From the NCBI GenBank assembly GCA_036307185.1, contig JAXJYC010000048.1, forward strand, positions 53,204 to 117,203: 64,000 nucleotides of DNA, read 5' to 3'. The translations under genes and the position numbers were made by a program. The DNA is from SVEL01 sp017381055 (lineage in GTDB: Bacteria > Bacillota > Clostridia > Lachnospirales > Lachnospiraceae). Each line of letters starts with the position of its first letter. Positions within the stretch are counted from its first letter, which is position 1. The notes beneath the pieces are model-generated. The model was not told the DNA's origin. It saw nothing but the letters and a program-made list of their open reading frames with translations, and did no database searches. This document shows, piece after piece, positions 28,205-37,493 of this stretch.

Positions 28205-29479
28205 CTACATATTATCTAAAGCTTTTCCAATATCATTTCTCATGTACTTATTGTCAAATTCAATAAGCTTGGTTGCTTCGTAAGCATTAGCTCTGGCAGT
28301 AATTAAATCATTTCCTGTCGCAACAACACCTAAAACTCTTCCACCATTTGTGAGAACATCTTCGCCCTCAAGCTTTGTACCAGCATGGAATACAAAGTAA
28401 TCATCCTTGCCTTCAAAGCTTTCTAAACCACTAATCTTAAATCCCTTTTCATAATGCTCTGGATAACCATCTGATGCTAAAACTACGCATACAGCAGCAT
28501 TATCCTCGAACTGAAGATCAATTTTATCTAATGTACCATCGATACAAGCCTCAAATACCTCTACGATATCATTCTTCATACGTGGAAGAACTACCTGTGT
28601 CTCTGGATCACCAAAACGTGCATTATACTCAAGTACTCTTGGACCATTCTCTGTAAGCATAAGACCAAAGAAGATAATTCCCTTAAACTCTCTGCCCTCA
28701 GCCTTCATGGCATCTACAGTTGCCTGATAAACGTACTTCTTACAGAACTCATCTACCTCTGCTGTGTAGAATGGGCTTGGTGAGAATGTACCCATACCAC
28801 CTGTATTTAAGCCTTCATCATTATCCTTAGCTCTCTTATGATCCTGTGCAGAAGTCATAAGTTTGATAGTATTACCATCTACAAATGAAAGAACAGAAAC
28901 CTCACGGCCTGTCATAAACTCTTCGATAACGATTGTATTACCAGCTGAACCAAACTGCTTATCAAGCATAAGTGTCTTTACGCCTTCCTTCGCATCTTCA
29001 AGTGTATTACAAATTAATACACCCTTACCAAGAGCTAAACCATCAGCCTTAAGAACGATTGGGAACTTGCCCTCATTCTCAAGATAAGCAATTGCTGCTT
29101 CTGGAGAATCAAAATTCTCATATGTAGCAGTTGGAATATTGTACTTCTTCATTAAATCCTTTGAAAATGCCTTTGAGCCCTCAAGGATTGCAGCATTCTT
29201 TCTAGGACCAAATACTCTTAAGCCCTCTGCCTCAAAAGCATCTACAACACCACCTACAAGTGGATCGTCCATACCGATAACTGTTAAATCTATTTCCTTT
29301 TCCTTTGCAAAAGCTACAAGCTTGTCAAATTCCATAGGACCGATTGGCACACACTCAGCAACCTTGGAAATTCCTGCGTTACCTGGTGCACAATATATTT
29401 TTGAAACCTTTTTACTTTGAGCGACCTTCCATGCAATAGCATGCTCTCTTCCGCCGCCACCAACGATTAATACTTTCAT
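28205..29479 (-). CDS. purD: Phosphoribosylamine-glycine ligase (GAR synthetase)
   Basis: 424 residues, normal length. ATP-grasp enzyme joining glycine to phosphoribosylamine in purine synthesis. MKVLIVGGGGREHAIAWK at the N terminus, the family signature RFGDPETQVVLPRM and GTFSPSPFY are present. Last gene of purE-purM-purN-purD, 18 bp after purN. AAGGAG precedes ATG 29479. Confidence 0.97.
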   Translation of the reverse strand: MKVLIVGGGGREHAIAWKVAQSKKVSKIYCAPGNAGISKVAECVPIGPMEFDKLVAFAKEKEIDLTVIGMDDPLVGGVVDAFEAEGLRVFGPRKNAAILEGSKAFSKDLMKKYNIPTATYENFDSPEAAIAYLENEGKFPIVLKADGLALGKGVLICNTLEDAKEGVKTLMLDKQFGSAGNTIVIEEFMTGREVSVLSFVDGNTIKLMTSAQDHKRAKDNDEGLNTGGMGTFSPSPFYTAEVDEFCKKYVYQATVDAMKAEGREFKGIIFFGLMLTENGPRVLEYNARFGDPETQVVLPRMKNDIVEVFEACIDGTLDKIDLQFEDNAAVCVVLASDGYPEHYEKGFKISGLESFEGKDDYFVFHAGTKLEGEDVLTNGGRVLGVVATGNDLITARANAYEATKLIEFDNKYMRNDIGKALDNM

Positions 29480-29497
29480 CTAAAGTCTCCTTAATAT

Positions 29498-30094
29498 TTA
29501 CTTTAATCTGCCATTGGCAATATCATCTATAGCCTGTGGTAAGATAACCCATTCAGCCTGCTCCATAACTCTTTGCTGAAGCACACTTGGAGTATCATCT
29601 GGCAATACCTCTACCACCTTCTGGTAGATAATAGGGCCTGTATCTGTTCCAGCATCAACAAAGTGACATGTTGCTCCTGTAACCTTTACTCCACGCTCTA
29701 ATGCAGCTTCATGAACCTTTAAGCCATAGAAGCCTGTTCCACAAAAAGCCGGAATAAGCGAAGGATGGATATTGATAATCTTACCTTCATATTTCTTAAT
29801 AAGAGCCTCTGGAAGAACCACAAGACATCCTGCCAATACAATTAAATCAACCTTATATTCATCAATCTTTGCTATTAGAGCCTCATTAAAAAGCTCTCTA
29901 TTTTCAAAATCCTTAGGAGAAACGCAGACAGCATCAATTCCTGCCTGCTTAGCTCTCTCTAAAGCATACGCGTTTTTATTATTACTAATAACCACCTCAA
30001 GCTCTGTGTTTGTAATCTTGCCAGCATCAATAGCATCTATTATAGCCTGGAGATTTGTTCCACCGCCTGATACAAGTACAGCTACTCTTAGCAT
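29498..30094 (-). CDS. purN: Phosphoribosylglycinamide formyltransferase
   Basis: 198 residues, normal length. Transfers a formyl group from 10-formyl-THF to GAR. SGGGTNLQAIIDA binds the substrate phosphate; IINIHPSLIPAFCGTGFYG holds the catalytic His, and DTGPIIYQ holds the Asp; the catalytic Asn is in the LAGCLVVLP-proximal region. The start overlaps the purM stop by 7 bp, indicating coupled translation. Confidence 0.96.
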   Translation of the reverse strand: MLRVAVLVSGGGTNLQAIIDAIDAGKITNTELEVVISNNKNAYALERAKQAGIDAVCVSPKDFENRELFNEALIAKIDEYKVDLIVLAGCLVVLPEALIKKYEGKIINIHPSLIPAFCGTGFYGLKVHEAALERGVKVTGATCHFVDAGTDTGPIIYQKVVEVLPDDTPSVLQQRVMEQAEWVILPQAIDDIANGRLK

Positions 30095-31119
30095 AATGTA
30101 ACTCCCTTTTCACCAGCTTCGATATGACCTACTACAAATGCCTTATCACCAGCTGACTGGATAGCCTTAACCACTGTGTCTACGTCTTCTGCATTAACAG
30201 AAAGAACCATACCAAGACCCATGTTAAATGTGTTGTACATCATATCTTCAGCAATATTTGCCTTCTTCTGCATCATTGTAAAGATTGGTGGAATCTCGTA
30301 AGAATCCTTCTTAACTACAGCTCTAGCGCCTTCTGGGAGCATTCTTGGAATATTCTCCTGGAAACCACCACCTGTAATATGGCTACATCCGTTAATCTTA
30401 ACGCCAGCTTCCTTAACAGCCTTAAGAGCCTTTACATAAATTCTTGTTGGAGCGATTAATGCCTCACCAAGAGTCTTTCCTAACTCATCATAATATGTAT
30501 CAAGACCTTCCTTAGTAAGTTCGTTCTCAAATACCTTTCTTACAAGTGAGAATCCATTACTATGAACACCTGAAGAAGCGATACCTACTAATACATCTCC
30601 AGCCTTAATATTTTCGCCTGTAATAATGTCCTTCTTATCAGCAACACCAACAGCAAAACCAGCTAAATCGTAATCATCCTCTGGCATAAGACCTGGATGC
30701 TCAGCTGTCTCACCACCGATAAGTGCACACTCAGACTGTCTACAACCTTCTGCAACACCTGCTACGATTGTAGCGATCTTCTCTGGGATATTCTTTCCAC
30801 ATGCAATATAATCAAGGAAGAATAATGGCTCACCACCTGCACAAGCAACATCATTTACACACATTGCAACAGCATCGATACCAATTGTATCATGCTTGTC
30901 CATAATAAATGCAAGCTTAACCTTTGTTCCACAACCATCTGTTCCTGATAATAATACTGGCTCTTCCATCTCCTTAATCTTAGCTAATGAAAATGCACCT
31001 GAGAAACCACCAAGACCACCTAATACTTCAGGTCTCATTGTCTTCTTAACATGCTCCTTCATAAGCTCTACTGACTTGTAACCAGCTTCAATATCAACTC
31101 CAGCCTTCTTGTAATCCAT
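30088..31119 (-). CDS. purM: Phosphoribosylformylglycinamidine cyclo-ligase (AIR synthetase)
   Basis: 343 residues, normal length. Forms AIR from FGAM with ATP. Starts MDYKKAGVDIEAGYK; GGFSGAF, LLSGTDGCGTKVKLAF, CVNDVACAGGEPLFFLDY and CALIGGETAEHPG are family signatures. 62 bp after purE, overlapping purN. Confidence 0.97.
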   Translation of the reverse strand: MDYKKAGVDIEAGYKSVELMKEHVKKTMRPEVLGGLGGFSGAFSLAKIKEMEEPVLLSGTDGCGTKVKLAFIMDKHDTIGIDAVAMCVNDVACAGGEPLFFLDYIACGKNIPEKIATIVAGVAEGCRQSECALIGGETAEHPGLMPEDDYDLAGFAVGVADKKDIITGENIKAGDVLVGIASSGVHSNGFSLVRKVFENELTKEGLDTYYDELGKTLGEALIAPTRIYVKALKAVKEAGVKINGCSHITGGGFQENIPRMLPEGARAVVKKDSYEIPPIFTMMQKKANIAEDMMYNTFNMGLGMVLSVNAEDVDTVVKAIQSAGDKAFVVGHIEAGEKGVTLC

Positions 31120-31181
31120 TTTCGTATCCTCCGAATTGTTTATGTATTTTCTTGGGTTATAAATTTATAGCATACTTGTTA

Positions 31182-31685
31182 CTAGTTGTATGCCTTGTAG
31201 CCTACCTTTTCAAGCTTCTCAGCCTTAGCTACAACCTTTTCCTTCATATCTTCCTTGTAATCCTTAAGCTTAGCTAAAAGCTCTGGATCAGACATAGCAA
31301 GCATCTTTGCTGCAAGGATACCAGCGTTCTGACCGCCGTTAATTGCAACTGTTGCAACAGGAATTCCTGAAGGCATCTGCACTATAGAGTAAAGAGAATC
31401 TACGCCACCAAGAGATTTTGTATAAATTGGCACACCGATAACTGGCATTGGGAATATAGCTGCTGCCATACCAGGAAGATGTGCTGCTCCACCTGCACCT
31501 GCAATAATAACTTTCATACCCTTGCTTTCTGCTGATGTTGCATAATCATAAAAAATGTCAGGCATTCTGTGTGCTGAGATAATTGTCATCTCATAATCAA
31601 TTCCAAACTGCTCAAGCACCTCAGCTGCCTTGCTCATTACGTCAAGGTCAGAATCGCTGCCCATAATAATACCTACTTTAGCCAT
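31182..31685 (-). CDS. purE: 5-(carboxyamino)imidazole ribonucleotide mutase
   Basis: 167 residues, class I PurE. MGSDSDLDVM binds substrate, ISAHRMPD holds the catalytic His, and GAGGAAHLPGMAAA completes the site. No PurK is adjacent, so its partner enzyme is encoded elsewhere. First gene of the cluster; TGGAGG precedes ATG 31685. Confidence 0.96.
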   Translation of the reverse strand: MAKVGIIMGSDSDLDVMSKAAEVLEQFGIDYEMTIISAHRMPDIFYDYATSAESKGMKVIIAGAGGAAHLPGMAAAIFPMPVIGVPIYTKSLGGVDSLYSIVQMPSGIPVATVAINGGQNAGILAAKMLAMSDPELLAKLKDYKEDMKEKVVAKAEKLEKVGYKAYN

Positions 31686-31792
31686 AGCGTAGTGTCCTCC
31701 ATTCGTTACTTTTTGATATTTTTTATGTGTTCATGAGTAATTATTTGCACCTATATTAAACATAGAAAGTATAATTCCTCATAATTATCTAT

Positions 31793-31821
31793 AGTTTACT
31801 TTAAATGTCACTCCAAGTCAA
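31793..31821 (-). promoter_or_regulatory. Likely promoter of the purE operon
   Basis: Minus-strand TTGACT (31821-31816) with TAAACT (31798-31793) at 17 bp, or AACTAT at 19 bp. The spacer (ACTTGGAGTGACATTTAAAGT) has the look of a MerR-type operator, with ACTT/AAGT ends. The leader to purE is about 100 nt; I see no convincing purine riboswitch or PurBox. Confidence 0.5.
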
Positions 31822-31840
31822 TTGTAAATTGGTGGTAGTT

Positions 31841-33874
31841 TTACTCCTCAAAAGCCTCATTCAATGCTTCTGTACCTGGCAATACGAATCTTCCATCCTC
31901 AATAATAGTAATTTTCTCACCATCTTTTGTATATGCAGATATATCTAGTAGCTCCTCATATGGAATAGTAATGTCTGTATGGCAACCAAAATATGCTTTC
32001 TCCATATCCGTATCTCTAAGAAGTGAGCACTCATTATCCTTGGCAACTATTTCCTTGCCATCTGGATTATAAGTCTTTGACTCTTCCTCAAAACTATAAC
32101 ATGTATCACCTACAGCGAAGTGTGGTCCCATCTTTTCTACTATTAAGATAGGAAGCTTGTAGACGATATCATATTTCTTACCAATAACATAAGCAGTTGT
32201 ATTAGTTCCAATAGCAAACTCTCCTATAGGAAGTGTCTCATGATTATACAAAAGGTTTTCCTTTATAAATCTCTTATTTTCTTCTTCATCTTGGAAGTTC
32301 TTGCAAGTATAATCAACTATCTTTCCATCCTTAAACGTTATAGTTAAGTCCACATATTTCAAATCATTCAAATATACTTCACTTACATTTAGAACACCTT
32401 CTGTGCCTGTAAGTTTTGGAGATGTGAACACCTCTCCTACCGGAATGTTAACATCAGCTAAACAATTCTCAAAAAGTGTTTCTTTTGATGGGTCATTTAA
32501 TGACTGCATCATAACCTTTATATTAGTTTTGTTATCACCTTTTCCTTTTACTTCAACATATTCCGCTTTATCCAAAGCATTTATAATATCTGTTTGAATA
32601 CGGCCATAAAGTTCCTGGTCAAGCGTATTTATCTTAATAGTATCAGCAAATATATCCTCGAAGTTGTCGCCTATCTCAGGAATTGGATATGCGATAATAG
32701 TAAAGCTTGTTTCATCACCTTTAATATATTCATGATAAAGCTGAACCCAGCTATTCTGATAAGATGCCTGAAGTTTTTGCTGCTTTTCATTTAATTTAAT
32801 TGCCATCTTCTTAGCCTTAGGTGTAAAAGGCTTTTCTCCAAATGTTTCAATAGCAATAGGTCCTGCAAGCTCCGAAGCCAAATCTTTGTACTTCTCAAAA
32901 GAAACCTTAGCAACTGTAAGCTTTCTATCTATAAGTCCCTTATCAAGATATAATCCTTGATCAAACTTATGGTCAAACTGATACTGCTTATTAGCCTCTG
33001 TTGTGGTAACACCAGACTGACGAATAATTGTTCTAAGCCCAAGCTTATGAAGGTTTTCTATAACCTTTCTAACCATTCTTTCAAAGCCAATAGCATAATA
33101 TATATTAACCGTACTCTTCTTAGATAAATCCTTCCTACCTAACTCAAAGCCTCTCACAAAGCCCTCAGTACAAGTATTTGCCATATCCTCTATCTCTTTT
33201 TCAGTTCTAGAATTAAGGAATTTAGCAATCTTTATTTCATTATCAGTTACATTTAAGCCATACCAATATAAGTATCTCAAATCTTCTAAATCACTCTTAT
33301 TTACAATATCCTTATAAAAACATAAGCTATCATCAACAATAGCTCTTACCTGATAATCAAAGAATAAGTCCTGATAATCGCTTTCAAACCAATAAACTGC
33401 ATCCTTAATCGCTGATACAGATAATTCCTCTGATTCAAATATATTGTAAATTTCTACAAAGAGTTCCTGCAAAACAACAATTTCTTCAACACGGCCCTGA
33501 ATAGCATATGAAAAGGTTGTACGAAGTTTTGTAACAAGCTCGCAAAGGTACTGACCATACTCCTCACCACATTTTCCAACCGCATATTCCGGATTAGCAT
33601 AAGAGTCATCATAAAACTCTTCTCTTATATAATTAAAATTCTTATCATTAATACTTTTAAGTTCATCTATGCTCTTAGTTCTATACTCACCATTTAAAAC
33701 CAAATCTAACACTGAATTAACAAACAAAAGATACTCTGCTGTCTTAGAAAAAAACTCTCTATATTTCTCATCAACAGTCGTCTCGCCTACTATAGCACCA
33801 ATTCTATCTTTAACAAGACTGTGTCTTTCCACCAAATCCGCATCAAATTCTATGGTTATCTTTTTATCGCTCAT
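31841..33874 (-). CDS. M29 family aminopeptidase with a long N-terminal extension
   Basis: 677 residues, against about 410 for classic M29 enzymes. The C-terminal part has the family order: DVNIPVGEVFTSPKLTGTEG (metal Glu), LPIGEFAIGTNT (metal Glu), EKMGPHFAVGDTCYS (metal His) and FGCHTDITIPYEELLDI (metal Asp/His). The first 250-300 residues are a helical extension of unknown function. Cytoplasmic dinuclear-metal exopeptidase. Single gene; AAAGGAGG precedes ATG 33874. Confidence 0.85.
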   Translation of the reverse strand: MSDKKITIEFDADLVERHSLVKDRIGAIVGETTVDEKYREFFSKTAEYLLFVNSVLDLVLNGEYRTKSIDELKSINDKNFNYIREEFYDDSYANPEYAVGKCGEEYGQYLCELVTKLRTTFSYAIQGRVEEIVVLQELFVEIYNIFESEELSVSAIKDAVYWFESDYQDLFFDYQVRAIVDDSLCFYKDIVNKSDLEDLRYLYWYGLNVTDNEIKIAKFLNSRTEKEIEDMANTCTEGFVRGFELGRKDLSKKSTVNIYYAIGFERMVRKVIENLHKLGLRTIIRQSGVTTTEANKQYQFDHKFDQGLYLDKGLIDRKLTVAKVSFEKYKDLASELAGPIAIETFGEKPFTPKAKKMAIKLNEKQQKLQASYQNSWVQLYHEYIKGDETSFTIIAYPIPEIGDNFEDIFADTIKINTLDQELYGRIQTDIINALDKAEYVEVKGKGDNKTNIKVMMQSLNDPSKETLFENCLADVNIPVGEVFTSPKLTGTEGVLNVSEVYLNDLKYVDLTITFKDGKIVDYTCKNFQDEEENKRFIKENLLYNHETLPIGEFAIGTNTTAYVIGKKYDIVYKLPILIVEKMGPHFAVGDTCYSFEEESKTYNPDGKEIVAKDNECSLLRDTDMEKAYFGCHTDITIPYEELLDISAYTKDGEKITIIEDGRFVLPGTEALNEAFEE

Positions 33875-33914
33875 TTTTCGCCTCCTTTATATTTTCACTC
33901 ACAAAATCATTTAA

Positions 33915-33947
33915 TTCCCAAAGCTATTTTGTTCCCAAAGCTATTTT
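33915..33947. repeat. Tandem 17-bp duplication
   Basis: TTCCCAAAGCTATTTTG occurs twice in direct tandem (second copy lacking the last base) between the M29 gene and the next membrane-protein gene. Probably replication slippage. Confidence 0.8.
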
Positions 33948-33968
33948 ATATTCAAATTATCTTTCGAT

Positions 33969-34286
33969 TTAAATACCAATAAAAATAACGCACATCATAA
34001 ATAACCATATAACTGCATTACTCACAACACCAAACCAAGGCAATCCCAAAAACGCTTCTTCATTTTTAAAACTTCTAGCGCCTACTATAAATCCAATTGT
34101 AGACGAAACAAATGCCCCTACTCCAAGCACACCAACAAGTGTACCTCCAGCTCCATCAGCCTTGTAAGAAGAATATACCCCCATATAAACAAGTACAACC
34201 GAAAGAACTGCAAATAAGGACGACATAACGCCGCCCTTTGAGATTTTCTTATTGGTAAATTTATACTTTTTAGAAAACAATCCCAT
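33969..34286 (-). CDS. Small DUF6142-like membrane protein
   Basis: 105 residues with a basic N terminus (GLFSKKYKFTNKKISKG) and three hydrophobic helices (about 20-38, 48-70, 82-104). The pattern resembles small clostridial proteins labelled DUF6142, function unknown; that name is from memory. It follows a second tiny membrane-protein gene by 14 bp. Confidence 0.7.
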   Translation of the reverse strand: MGLFSKKYKFTNKKISKGGVMSSLFAVLSVVLVYMGVYSSYKADGAGGTLVGVLGVGAFVSSTIGFIVGARSFKNEEAFLGLPWFGVVSNAVIWLFMMCVIFIGI

Positions 34287-34300
34287 ATTTACCTCTTAAA

Positions 34301-34456
34301 TTAAAATGTTAAGTCTGACTTAGATCTTAAGAGTCTTGCACCATTTAAAATAGTAAGCACACCAACTGCCACTCCAATAACAATAGATACGATACCAAGG
34401 GCAATTGAAATTCCACCTGTTCCTCTCATAACCTTGTAAACCTTTTCGTTGTTCAT
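34301..34456 (-). CDS. 51-residue single-helix membrane protein
   Basis: A short gene translated as MNNEKVYKVMRGTGG, one long hydrophobic helix (about 14-38, ISIALGIVSIVIGVAVGVL) and a basic tail RLLRSKSDLTF. AGGAGG is well spaced before ATG 34456. Transcribed in line with pyrE upstream (28 bp gap) and the DUF6142-like gene downstream. Function unknown; the clean ribosome site and pure one-helix composition make it a real gene. Confidence 0.75.
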   Translation of the reverse strand: MNNEKVYKVMRGTGGISIALGIVSIVIGVAVGVLTILNGARLLRSKSDLTF

Positions 34457-34484
34457 GTCTTTACCCTCCTATATATTATCTATA

Positions 34485-35165
34485 CTATTTTGCACCATAC
34501 TGCTCATAGTATGCATCAATAGCCTTCTTCATATCATCATTGATATAAACCTCTCCATTGTATGGCTTATTGTAAAGATGTTCTGTAACCTCAGCCATAG
34601 ATACAATAGCGTTAGCTGGGAAACCGTATGTCTCTGTTATCTCATCAAGAGCACTCTTCTGTCCACCAAGGCCTACTTCCATACGATTAAGAGAAACCAT
34701 AAGCCCCTTTATCTCTACATTAGCTGCACCTCTTACCTTTGGTACAGTTTCTTCCATAGACTTACCAGATGTAGTAACATCCTCGATCATAATTACTCTG
34801 TCTCCATCCTGAAGACTTGTTCCAAGGAAGCTTCCCTTATCAGCGCCATGATCCTTCTCTTCCTTACGATCAGAGCAGTAACGAACTTCCTTTCCATATA
34901 ACTGGCTGTAAGCAACAGCTGTAACAACACTTATAGGAATACCCTTGTATGCTGGTCCAAATAAAACATCAAAATCATCACCATATGTATCATGAATAGC
35001 TTTTGCATAAGCCTCACCAAGCTTCATAAGCTGTGAACCTGTAACATATGCACCTGCGTTCATAAAGAAAGGAGACTTTCTTCCGCTCTTTAATGTAAAA
35101 TCACCAAATTTAAGCGCCTTACAATCTACCATAAATTCAATAAAATCCTGCTTGTACTGTTCCAT
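34485..35165 (-). CDS. pyrE: Orotate phosphoribosyltransferase
   Basis: 226 residues. Converts orotate and PRPP to OMP. The PRPP loop VIMIEDVTTSGKSMEE is intact, as are LKSGRKSPFFMNAG and FGPAYKGIPIS. It has its own promoter and AGGAGG site, separated from pyrCKD by the ubiquitin-like gene. Length is slightly longer than the E. coli enzyme, typical of Clostridia. Confidence 0.96.
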   Translation of the reverse strand: MEQYKQDFIEFMVDCKALKFGDFTLKSGRKSPFFMNAGAYVTGSQLMKLGEAYAKAIHDTYGDDFDVLFGPAYKGIPISVVTAVAYSQLYGKEVRYCSDRKEEKDHGADKGSFLGTSLQDGDRVIMIEDVTTSGKSMEETVPKVRGAANVEIKGLMVSLNRMEVGLGGQKSALDEITETYGFPANAIVSMAEVTEHLYNKPYNGEVYINDDMKKAIDAYYEQYGAK

Positions 35166-35260
35166 TTTAATTAGACCTCCTGTAATCTCATTAAGGTATT
35201 TCTCTATTTGTGCTTTCTATTAAAATAATAATCATATAAAAAGCATCTTTTTTCTCATAT

Positions 35261-35289
35261 ATACTACCATAAAACCTTGCACTTATCAA
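35261..35289 (-). promoter_or_regulatory. Promoter of pyrE
   Basis: Minus-strand TTGATA (35289-35284), 17-bp spacer, TAGTAT (35266-35261), about 95 bp upstream of the start. pyrE is therefore likely transcribed independently of the gene upstream of it. Confidence 0.7.
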
Positions 35290-35327
35290 CCATTACAACA
35301 TATCGTTTATTACCTCTTAAATCTTCA

Positions 35328-36392
35328 TTAATATAACTTTTCCTTTAGTCCTACAATCACTGCTCCCGCACAACCAAATATCAATAAAATAAACCATACT
35401 GAATTTGCTGTATCTCCTGGCTTTGTTGTACTTTCTGGTTCTGTTGTATTTTCCGATTTTGTTTCATCTGTTGGTTTTGAAATCTGTTCTTGCTTATCAT
35501 CTACATCATTTTTTTCAGAAGGTGGTAAATTAATCGTGTATGTAAATGTTTCTACCGCACTATCCTGCATCCCATTCTTTACAGCAAGAGCCTTGATTGT
35601 AATTGTCACACTTTCTCCTGCTTTTCCTAAAACCTCGATAGGTTTTGTATATACTGCACCGTTTGTCTTACTCGGAGTCGTACCGTCTGTTGTATAATAA
35701 ATAACCACGCCTTCTATTGCAGACGAAAGCACAACAGATTGATTCTCAGTATAAGTTCCCGATGCTTTATTTATAGTTGGCACACTAACAAAATCTGCTG
35801 CACTAATAACAACAGTAATAGTCGTTGTATATTCCTCTCCATTTGAAAATAACTCATCTGGACAATCCACTATTCCCTTTAATGTCACGGTCTGTTCTGT
35901 CAACACTGCCGGATCATAGCTTCCACTATCAGGTTCTGCTGTATTCCAAGCAACGTTTGCTGTCACAGTAGCATTTCGGTATGTCTCAACCGTAACAGTT
36001 GTCGGAAGTCCCATATCTTCATAAGCAATTCCATTAGCTACAGTGATTGTCTGCGGTTCTATAATTCTTACAATTTTATCCTTCCTTAAAGTCAAATGCA
36101 ATGTAGAATCTTTTTGAATAGAAGAATCCTGAAGAGTATTTCCATCTTCTATTTCTTTCCCCGCAAAAACCAACACTTGATTATCAGGCAATATCCCTTC
36201 CTTATCTTGTATTTTCGCTTTTACATCCTCTATTCTATCCGTCGGTTCCACTTCAATAGTAATATGTTTGCCTGTCTCTGTTTTTACAAAAATCTGCATA
36301 GCATAAGCTTCTATTGACATAAAACCAACCAAAATCATAGCCATAACTATACTTGTTGCTAATTTCTTAAACACGTTCATTAATTTTATCAT
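35328..36392 (-). CDS. Secreted membrane-anchored protein with an N-terminal ubiquitin-like domain
   Basis: 354 residues. A signal peptide (1-31) ends in AYA, so cleavage would expose MQIFVKTETGK as the mature N terminus, exactly the start of ubiquitin. By hand, residues 32-103 match 54 of the first 72 residues of human ubiquitin (75%) without a gap. Lys6, 11, 27, 29, 33, 48 and 63 are all conserved, as is VKAKIQDKEGI. The C-terminal diglycine is missing: LRLRGG reads LRKDKI and the chain continues. Of the Ile44 patch, Leu8 is Glu, Ile44 is Val, His68 is kept and Val70 is Thr. Then come a bacterial Ig-like domain (about 108-200), a chitobiase C-terminal-like domain (about 205-290), a Glu/Thr-rich linker and a C-terminal membrane helix (332-349). 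No conjugation machinery is nearby. Confidence 0.9.
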   Translation of the reverse strand: MIKLMNVFKKLATSIVMAMILVGFMSIEAYAMQIFVKTETGKHITIEVEPTDRIEDVKAKIQDKEGILPDNQVLVFAGKEIEDGNTLQDSSIQKDSTLHLTLRKDKIVRIIEPQTITVANGIAYEDMGLPTTVTVETYRNATVTANVAWNTAEPDSGSYDPAVLTEQTVTLKGIVDCPDELFSNGEEYTTTITVVISAADFVSVPTINKASGTYTENQSVVLSSAIEGVVIYYTTDGTTPSKTNGAVYTKPIEVLGKAGESVTITIKALAVKNGMQDSAVETFTYTINLPPSEKNDVDDKQEQISKPTDETKSENTTEPESTTKPGDTANSVWFILLIFGCAGAVIVGLKEKLY

Positions 36393-36501
36393 TTAGACAG
36401 CTCCATTTACAATTCTTTTGATGCACATTCTTTCACGAAACATCTATTAATATACTACCACAAAGTCCTGTCTTTATCAACTTTACATTCTTTATGCACT
36501 T

Positions 36502-36546
36502 CAATAAAGGAGACCATTTTCAGTTAATCAACTAAAAACAGTCTCC
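36502..36546 (-). terminator. Terminator after pyrD
   Basis: Minus-strand stem GGAGACTGTTTTTAGTT with AACTGAAAATGGTCTCC (three mismatches) followed by TTTATTG, 39 bp after the pyrD stop. It separates the pyrimidine genes from the ubiquitin-like gene. Confidence 0.75.
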
Positions 36547-36584
36547 TCCATCATTGCATAAATATATTTACTTTCAGTTCAGAA

Positions 36585-37493
36585 TTACCAATTCTTCGAC
36601 ATACCAATAATCTGATTTACATCTTCAATTCCATACTGCTGCATATACTTTTCAATACCCTTAACAGTATCAATCGTAGCTGTTGGATTCATAAAGTTTG
36701 CAGTTCCAACCGACACCGCTGTCGCGCCTGCCATTAGGAATTCCACCGCATCCTCACCATTCTGAATGCCACCCATTCCAATAATAGGAAGGCTAACTGC
36801 ATTAGCAACCTGATATACCATTCTAACAGCAATAGGCTTAACTGCTGGGCCAGACATTCCACCTGTCTTATTTGCTATTGCAAACTTCTGTCTATGAATA
36901 TCAATCTTCATACCTGTCAATGTGTTAATTAATGATAACGCATCAGCTCCACCAGCCTCAGCCGCCTTTGCCATAACTGTAATATCTGTTACATTTGGGC
37001 TAAGCTTCATAATAACTGGCTGCTTAGCATACTTCTTAACTTCTCTTGTAATAGCTTCAACTGCCTTTGGATCCTGGCCAAATGCTATTCCGCCTTCTTT
37101 AACGTTAGGACAAGAAATATTAATTTCCATCATATCAATTGGTTCATTGCCTAGTCTTTCCACAACCGCTATATAATCTTCAGTAGTTTTTCCACATACA
37201 TTTACAATAATCTTTGTATCAAACTTCTTAAGAAATGGAATATCTCTTTCACAAAATACATCAATACCAGGATTCTGAAGACCGATTGCGTTAAGCATTC
37301 CGCCATAAACTTCCGCAATTCTTGGTGTTGGATTACCTGGCCAAGGAACATTAGCAACACCTTTTGTCACTACTGCACCAAGCTGCGATAAATCAACAAA
37401 CTCACTATATTCCATACCTGAACCAAAAGTTCCCGATGCTTCCATTACTGGATTCTTGAATTCTACTCCAGCTATCTTTACACTTGTATTCAT
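36585..37493 (-). CDS. pyrD: Dihydroorotate dehydrogenase B, catalytic subunit
   Basis: 302 residues, class 1B. Catalytic Cys in NISCPNVKEGG, FMN contacts in MEASGTFG and GMGGIQNGEDAVEFLMAGA. Works with PyrK and uses NAD+ as acceptor. The start overlaps the pyrK stop by 1 bp (TAATG). Confidence 0.96.
   Translation of the reverse strand: MNTSVKIAGVEFKNPVMEASGTFGSGMEYSEFVDLSQLGAVVTKGVANVPWPGNPTPRIAEVYGGMLNAIGLQNPGIDVFCERDIPFLKKFDTKIIVNVCGKTTEDYIAVVERLGNEPIDMMEINISCPNVKEGGIAFGQDPKAVEAITREVKKYAKQPVIMKLSPNVTDITVMAKAAEAGGADALSLINTLTGMKIDIHRQKFAIANKTGGMSGPAVKPIAVRMVYQVANAVSLPIIGMGGIQNGEDAVEFLMAGATAVSVGTANFMNPTATIDTVKGIEKYMQQYGIEDVNQIIGMSKNW

Noticed and set aside
31690..31840. Purine riboswitch ahead of purE
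   Set aside because: The leader lacks the conserved three-way junction loops and no terminator/antiterminator pair is visible.
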